From Actinomycetes bacterium (GTDB lineage: Bacteria > Actinomycetota > Acidimicrobiia > Acidimicrobiales > Palsa-688), in contig JAKCDU010000001.1 in assembly GCA_021838445.1 (NCBI GenBank), forward strand, positions 74,889 through 138,888: a stretch of 64,000 nucleotides of DNA. Direction: 5' to 3'. A program made the position numbers and the translations under genes. This document shows positions 59,673-64,000 of this stretch, piece after piece. Each line of letters opens with the position of its first letter. Within the stretch, counting starts at the first letter, position 1. The notes under the pieces were generated by a model. The model was given only the letters and a program-made list of their open reading frames with translations, was not told the DNA's origin and made no database searches.

Positions 59673-60209
59673 ATGGCCGAACTCGAGAAGGTCGGGCCGT
59701 TCCCCGCCGGAGCGGAACCCGACGAGTACGACCGGCGCCGCCGCCGGGTGCTGTGGAGCCTGCCGACCGGTCTTTACGTGCTGGGCAGCTGCGCCGGCGG
59801 CCGACGCAACCTCATGACCCTGAACTGGGCGACGCAGGTGGCGACTGACCCCAAGGTGGTGGCCGTCTCAGTCGAGTCGGGGGCGGTCACCCGCGATCTG
59901 GTGGAGCGGGGTGGGGTGTTCAGCTTGAGCATCCTGCGCCGCGACGACCGGGCGGTGGTGCGCAAGTTCGTTAAACCTCTCGAAGACACCGGGGACCCGG
60001 ACAGCCTCGCCGGCCACCCCGTACACGCGGCGGTCACCGGGGCGCCCATCCTCGACCAGGCGGCCGGCTGGTTGGACTGCCGGGTGATCGAACGGACGGC
60101 GTGGGACAGCCACACCGTCTTCTTCGGCGAGGTGGTCGACTGCGGCGAGGCCGACGTATCGGGTGAGCTTCTCCGCATGGAGGACACCCGCATGAGCTAC
60201 GGGGGTTGA
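59673..60209 (+). CDS. Flavin reductase-like domain protein
   Basis: FMN-binding split-barrel protein of 178 residues, related to flavin reductases and ferric reductases. Segments LWSLPTGLYVLGSC, NLMTLNWATQVATDPKVVAVSV and GGVFSLSILRRDD match the fold, with the late DSHTVFFGEVVDCGE. ATG 59673 is chosen as the first conserved start; TAGCCT lies 8 bases before it. The RNase D gene begins 3 bases after the stop. It could pair with a monooxygenase elsewhere; none is adjacent. Confidence 0.78.
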   Translation: MAELEKVGPFPAGAEPDEYDRRRRRVLWSLPTGLYVLGSCAGGRRNLMTLNWATQVATDPKVVAVSVESGAVTRDLVERGGVFSLSILRRDDRAVVRKFVKPLEDTGDPDSLAGHPVHAAVTGAPILDQAAGWLDCRVIERTAWDSHTVFFGEVVDCGEADVSGELLRMEDTRMSYGG

Positions 60210-60212
60210 CGG

Positions 60213-61403
60213 GTGGCCGATGAGGTTCCAGCCGCGCCGATCGACGACCAGCGCGACTTCGACGAGCTGATCGACCGTCTGGGCCAGGCCGATCGCTACG
60301 CCCTCGACACCGAGTTCCACCGGGAGCGGACCTACTGGCCGGCCCTGGCTCTCCTGCAGATCAGCTGGCGGTCCGGCGAGGGGCCGACCGAGGTGGCTCT
60401 GGTCGATCCCCTGGCGGTGGACGTGACCGGTCTCTGCTCGGTCCTGGCCGGGGAGGCGACCATGGTCGCCCACGCCGCCGAGCAGGACCTGGAAATCCTG
60501 GAGCGGGTCTGCGGGCAGGTGCCCGGGCGGCTGTTCGACACCCAGGTGGCGGCGGGCTTCGCCGGTCACTCCTCGCCCGGTCTCGGCTCGTTGACGCAGG
60601 CCTACCTCGGTCGGGAGCTGGCCAAAGGGGACCGGCTCACCGACTGGAGGGTACGCCCCCTGACCGAGTCGCAGGTGGCCTATGCCGCCGCCGATGTGGA
60701 CCACCTGCTGGATCTCGCCGATCGGATCATCGACGAGCTCGAGGGGCGGGGCCGGCGACAGTGGGCCGAGGAGGAGTGCGAGTCGCTGCGCCGCCGGCCT
60801 CACGGCGCGCCCGACCCCCGCAAGGCCTGGTGGAAGCTGCGCGACGCCCGCTCGCTCAAGGGGAGCGCCCGCGGCGTGGCCCAGGAGGTGGCCGCCTGGC
60901 GGGAGCGGCGGGCCCAGACACTGGACCAGCCGGTGCGGGCCGTCCTGCCCGACCTGGCCCTTCAGGCCATCGCCCACCGGCCCCCCACCACGGCCGCCGC
61001 TCTGCAGCGGATCCGGGGCATGGAGGGGCGCCGCCTCAAGCCGGCGGCCGAGGCCGAGTTGCTCGAAGCGGTCGAGCGGGGACGGGCTCTCCCCGTCTCG
61101 GAGCTGGTGCCCCCACCCGCCGATGACGTCCCCAAGGAACTGCGGGCCCCGGTGGCACTGGTGATGGCCTGGATAGCCCAGCTGGCCCGCGACGAGCACA
61201 TCGACGCCTCGCTGCTCGCCACCCGCTCCGATGTGGCCTCGTTCCTCCGCCCGGGGTCGAGCTCGCGCCTGGCGGAGGGCTGGCGCCACGAGCTGGTGGC
61301 GGCACCCATCCGGGGACTGGTGGAGGGCCGCGCCGCCCTCAGCTTCGACGGGTCCGGCGGCCTGCTCCTCGAGCAGCGATCCGGCCAGCCCTTCCCGGGC
61401 TGA
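60213..61403 (+). CDS. rnd: Ribonuclease D-like 3-prime exonuclease
   Basis: DEDDy exoribonuclease trimming tRNA and other RNAs. The acidic residues lie in ALDTEFHRER (Asp, Glu), HAAEQDLEIL (Asp), FDTQVAAGF and the Tyr/Asp motif VAYAAADVDHLL. An HRDC domain follows at about 205-290 (RRAQTLDQPVRAVLPDLALQ). The length is 396 residues. GTG 60213 is 3 bases after the flavin reductase stop. It belongs to the DUF3151-SUFU-flavin reductase-rnd run. Confidence 0.9.
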   Translation: MADEVPAAPIDDQRDFDELIDRLGQADRYALDTEFHRERTYWPALALLQISWRSGEGPTEVALVDPLAVDVTGLCSVLAGEATMVAHAAEQDLEILERVCGQVPGRLFDTQVAAGFAGHSSPGLGSLTQAYLGRELAKGDRLTDWRVRPLTESQVAYAAADVDHLLDLADRIIDELEGRGRRQWAEEECESLRRRPHGAPDPRKAWWKLRDARSLKGSARGVAQEVAAWRERRAQTLDQPVRAVLPDLALQAIAHRPPTTAAALQRIRGMEGRRLKPAAEAELLEAVERGRALPVSELVPPPADDVPKELRAPVALVMAWIAQLARDEHIDASLLATRSDVASFLRPGSSSRLAEGWRHELVAAPIRGLVEGRAALSFDGSGGLLLEQRSGQPFPG

Positions 61404-61436
61404 CAGCCCACCGACCGGCCGGGGGACCGACCACAG

Positions 61437-61658
61437 TCACTCCTGGGGCCGCAGATCCACCGTCAAGGTCAGGACCCCGTCCTCGACCCGACCCGTGGCA
61501 TCCCCGATGATGGCGTAATCGAGGAAATCGATGCGCGCCTGATCGACGAAGCGCTTGCGCTCCGGACCTTCCAATGGAGGGATGCCCCGTTGGCGCACCG
61601 CCTTGGCTCGGGCCTGGAAGCGGGCGATCATGGCTTCGACGTCCAGTTCCTCCGGCAT
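61437..61658 (-). CDS. Small conserved-looking protein
   Basis: A 73-residue protein, not recognised. It begins with a helix (ELDVEAMIARFQARAKAVRQ), has a central basic helix (PERKRFVDQARIDFLDYAII) and ends in a beta-like acidic strand (GVLTLTVDLRPQE). Third-position GC bias supports coding. TAGGGT lies 8 bases before the ATG. It converges on rnd and diverges from the next small gene with 103 bp between starts. Confidence 0.65.
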   Translation of the reverse strand: MPEELDVEAMIARFQARAKAVRQRGIPPLEGPERKRFVDQARIDFLDYAIIGDATGRVEDGVLTLTVDLRPQE

Positions 61659-61761
61659 GGGGCCTCACCCTACCGTTGCTCGTCGCATCCCACGTCCCGG
61701 CGATACAATGATCTGCCGGTCACGACTCGTGGCTTTTCTTGCAGACAACGGGAGCTCCAGG

Positions 61762-61977
61762 GTGAAAAAGGGACGGCATCGGCGCTTCGAAGAAGCGCGT
61801 GCGCTCAAGCGGCTCGAGTCGGACGACCACGTCGAGCCCTGCGCCGAGTGCGGCGCCGAGCCCGGGGCTGACCATGCCAGCTGGTGCCGGGCCATGGAAG
61901 ACCTCGAGGAGGACGAGTACGAGGACGAGTCCGAGCCCGAATCGGAGTCGGAGGCGGCCCAGGCCCACCCGGCCTGA
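61762..61977 (+). CDS. Small zinc-binding-like acidic-tail protein
   Basis: A 71-residue protein with a basic N-terminus (KKGRHRRFEEARALKR), a Cys27-x2-Cys30-x7-His38-x3-Cys42 cluster likely to bind zinc, and a run of Glu/Asp/Ser at the end. GTG 61762 has GGGAG upstream; the frame is open earlier but without protein-like sequence. A TACAAT box at 61704-61709 could be its -10. It converges on the Cys-rich gene. Function unknown. Confidence 0.65.
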   Translation: MKKGRHRRFEEARALKRLESDDHVEPCAECGAEPGADHASWCRAMEDLEEDEYEDESEPESESEAAQAHPA

Positions 61978-61995
61978 TCCGACCCGCGGCCGCGG

Positions 61996-62751
61996 TCAGG
62001 ACCGGCGGCGCACCGCCGGATGGGGGAGCGCGACACTGGCCCGGCGCCGTCCGTCGAGGTAGCGGGCCAGATGCTCGTAGACGAGCGCGCCGACCATGGC
62101 CCGCAGCTCGGCAGCCATGGTCTCGTACACCGGCTGCCGGGAGGCGAACGCCTCGGGCGCCTCGGTGCACCACCAGTGGAACTCCTCGCCGCCGGCTCCC
62201 CAGTGGCGCCGGTCCCATTGGGTGACCGTCGAGGTCACCCGCCCGGTGCTGTCGTCGGTGGTGTCCTCCCGTCGCAGAGGGAGTTGCCAGCACACGTCGG
62301 GTTTCAGCTCCGAGGGCTCCCGGCCGGCGTCGACGGCAGCCAGATGCAGAGCGCAGCCCGGACCGGCGGCGAAGCCCGGGCGGTTCAGGAATATGCAGGC
62401 GTCATCCACCAGCCGGGTGACGCGGGTCCCGTCGGCCTGCTTGTCCACGACGCCGTGGCGACGGCCCTCCTTGCGGAACTGCCACTGCTCGGCGTGGAGC
62501 GTGGCCGCCGCCTTCTTGACCCGGTTGACGTCCGCGGTGTCGGTGAAGTGGGCGCCGTAGGAACAGCAGCCCTGGACCAGTTCGGGGGCGGGGCCGGTCA
62601 GCACGCCCTGGCACCCGCGGCCGAAGATGCACTCCCAACCCGACAGCAGGAACGTCACGTCGAACACCCAGGTGCGCAGCTCGTCGGGGTCGTCGAAGCT
62701 GACCCACTCGTGGGTCTCGGCGGGGGCCGACGGGCCGACCTTGGGGCTCAC
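61996..62751 (-). CDS. Cysteine-rich YkgJ-like protein
   Basis: A 251-residue protein with cysteines spread in the pattern WECIFGRGCQG, QGCCSYGAHF, DDACIFLNRPGF and GPGCALHLAA, then VCWQLPLR. The CIFLNR/GCALH segment resembles the metal-binding motif of YkgJ/FliB-type iron- or zinc-chelating proteins, so a metal or Fe-S site is likely. The exact family is not certain. GTG 62751 overlaps the stop of the M20 peptidase (GTGA), so it is co-translated with it. Confidence 0.62.
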   Translation of the reverse strand: MSPKVGPSAPAETHEWVSFDDPDELRTWVFDVTFLLSGWECIFGRGCQGVLTGPAPELVQGCCSYGAHFTDTADVNRVKKAAATLHAEQWQFRKEGRRHGVVDKQADGTRVTRLVDDACIFLNRPGFAAGPGCALHLAAVDAGREPSELKPDVCWQLPLRREDTTDDSTGRVTSTVTQWDRRHWGAGGEEFHWWCTEAPEAFASRQPVYETMAAELRAMVGALVYEHLARYLDGRRRASVALPHPAVRRRS

Positions 62752-64000
62752 CTCGATCGGCCGCCGAGCTCGATGAGTAGCTCGCCGGCGGCGAGGAGCC
62801 CCTTCCAGAACTGGTCCATGACCATGCGCTCGTTGGGGGCGTGGATACGGTCGTCGGGCAGGCCCACGCCGAGGAAGAGTACCGGGGCACCAAGCACCCG
62901 CCCAAGGGCCTCCTCAGGTCCGCTGCCCCCCTCCCGGGTGTAGAGCGGGGCCCGGCCCCACACCGTCTCGATGGCCCGGCTGAGGGCGCCGACGGCGGGG
63001 TGGTCGACCGGCGTGAGGGCGGGGGCCACGGCCCCTTCGGGGGTGACCACGACCTCGACGCCGTCGGGCACCAGCTCGGCCAGCCAGCGGCGTAACGCCG
63101 GTTCGACCTCCTCGGGTCTTTGGTCGGGCACCAGGCGGAAGGCCAGCTTGAAGCCGGCCGTGGCCGGGACGATGGTCTTGATCCCCGGGCCGGCGTAGCC
63201 GCTGTGCAGACCGACCACCTCGGCGGTCGGTCGGACCCCGATGCGCTCGAGGGGGGTGTAGCCCTCCTCTCCCTCGAGGTAGGCGACCCCGCCGGCCGAG
63301 GCGCGAAAGCCGGCCTCGTCGAAGGGGTGGGCGGCCAGAGAGTCCTTTTCGAGGGGGCTGAGGGGGCGCACCCGGTCGTAGAAGCCGGGAAGGTTCACCC
63401 GTCCGGAGGGGTCATGGAGCGAGGCCACCAGCCGGGCCGCCAACCGGGCCGGATTGGGCACGGTGCCCCCCCACATCCCGCTGTGCAGGTCGGTGCGGGC
63501 GGTGCGCAGGGCTACGTCGAAAGCGACCAGCCCCCGCATCCCGACAGTGGTGGAGGGCACCTCGGGGCTGATCATCCCGGTGTCGGAGACCACCACCACG
63601 TCGCAGGCCAGGCGGTCGGCCTCCCGGTGCAGCAGGGCCTCGAAGTGGGGGCTGCCGACCTCCTCCTCGCCTTCGATCAGGAATTTGAGGTTCACCGGCA
63701 GACGGCCGGTCTCTCGGAGCAGGCCCCGGGCCGCCTCGATCTGATAGAGCGTCTGGCCCTTGTCGTCGATGGCCCCACGGGCCCGGCACTCGCCGTCGAC
63801 CACCACCGGCTCGAAAGGGGGATGGGTCCACAGGTCGAGCGGGTCCACCGGCTGGACGTCGTGGTGCCCGTAGACCACCACGGTGGGAGCGGTGGGTCCG
63901 GCCAGGCAGTGCTCGCCGTAGACCGCCGGCAGGCCGCCGGTCTCGAGGATCGCGACCCGCTGCATCCCGGCCTGCTCGAGCAGGCCGGCGCAGAGCTCGG
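62748..64000 (-). CDS. M20-family metallopeptidase (N-terminus outside window)
   Basis: Zinc dipeptidase or aminoacylase-like enzyme; 417 residues are visible and the N-terminus lies beyond the window end. Metal and catalytic residues: YGHHDVQP (His, Asp), RGAIDDKGQ (bridging Asp), EGEEEVGS (Glu-Glu), VVSDTGM (Asp) and the C-terminal DRIHAPNE (His). The dimerisation domain occupies the middle (about 170-290 of the visible part). An in-frame ATG at 63965 would leave too little of the N-terminal domain, and coding continues past it to the edge. It overlaps the Cys-rich gene by 4 bases. Confidence 0.88.
   Translation of the reverse strand, partial: ELCAGLLEQAGMQRVAILETGGLPAVYGEHCLAGPTAPTVVVYGHHDVQPVDPLDLWTHPPFEPVVVDGECRARGAIDDKGQTLYQIEAARGLLRETGRLPVNLKFLIEGEEEVGSPHFEALLHREADRLACDVVVVSDTGMISPEVPSTTVGMRGLVAFDVALRTARTDLHSGMWGGTVPNPARLAARLVASLHDPSGRVNLPGFYDRVRPLSPLEKDSLAAHPFDEAGFRASAGGVAYLEGEEGYTPLERIGVRPTAEVVGLHSGYAGPGIKTIVPATAGFKLAFRLVPDQRPEEVEPALRRWLAELVPDGVEVVVTPEGAVAPALTPVDHPAVGALSRAIETVWGRAPLYTREGGSGPEEALGRVLGAPVLFLGVGLPDDRIHAPNERMVMDQFWKGLLAAGELLIELGGRSR

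Overview
The window is 64 kb of high-GC chromosomal DNA with tightly packed genes, many GTG/TTG starts and 1-4 base stop/start overlaps. The gene content points to an actinobacterium: an F420-dependent luciferase-like oxidoreductase, a cAMP-binding protein acetyltransferase of the mycobacterial Pat type, DUF3151, an Rpf-like cell-wall hydrolase, a [2Fe-2S]-type ferrochelatase and 11-bp PHO-box repeats. Secreted repeats of the GYWLVAADGGVF type and several fatty-acid genes make class Acidimicrobiia my best guess, which is inference. I see no rRNA, tRNA, insertion sequence, prophage or CRISPR array, so this looks like core genome.

Layout. 1-6.9 kb is a phosphate module: pstS-pstC-pstA-pstB on the minus strand, phoU facing them on the plus strand, and a divergent PhoR/PhoP (SenX3/RegX3-like) pair, with a PHO box before pstS. 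7-19.7 kb holds signalling and quality-control genes: a GGDEF-EAL protein, a Pat-like acetyltransferase, an HtrA-like protease, a second response regulator facing a hybrid histidine kinase, and a small protein with a CCHC zinc knuckle. It also has an F420 oxidoreductase, a crotonase and an acyl-CoA dehydrogenase. 19.9-27.4 kb has PutA, a Nudix hydrolase and a minus-strand run of nitroreductase, acyl-CoA thioesterase, tRNA-dihydrouridine synthase, Maf and a zinc-ribbon peptide.

27.5-39.3 kb carries an Rpf-like hydrolase, a DapC-like aminotransferase, a crotonase-fold protein, a NadD-like enzyme coupled to an unlisted 55-residue membrane protein, S-adenosylhomocysteinase, a PIG-L deacetylase, a ferrochelatase/acyl-CoA dehydrogenase pair, a repeat-bearing 3D-domain protein and a PIG-V-like mannosyltransferase. 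39.3-48.7 kb has an amidase, an FAD-linked oxidase, a crotonase, a dienelactone hydrolase, an ABC ATPase and an argS / 2-hydroxyacid dehydrogenase / threonine synthase operon. 48.7-64 kb has a GH38 mannosidase, a cold-shock protein, FdhD-MobA, a proline-rich anchored protein coupled to a diguanylate cyclase, TyrS, a HIT protein, a DUF3151 / SUFU / flavin reductase / RNase D run, small zinc-finger proteins and an M20 peptidase cut by the window end.

Two themes cut across the window. Many genes have a TANNNT hexamer 6-8 bases before the start codon, suggesting leaderless transcripts. Second messengers recur: two c-di-GMP enzymes and one predicted cAMP-gated acetyltransferase. The least explained elements are the CCHC protein, the proline-rich protein/diguanylate cyclase pair, the soluble-looking PhoR, and paired palindromes before the mannosyltransferase gene.
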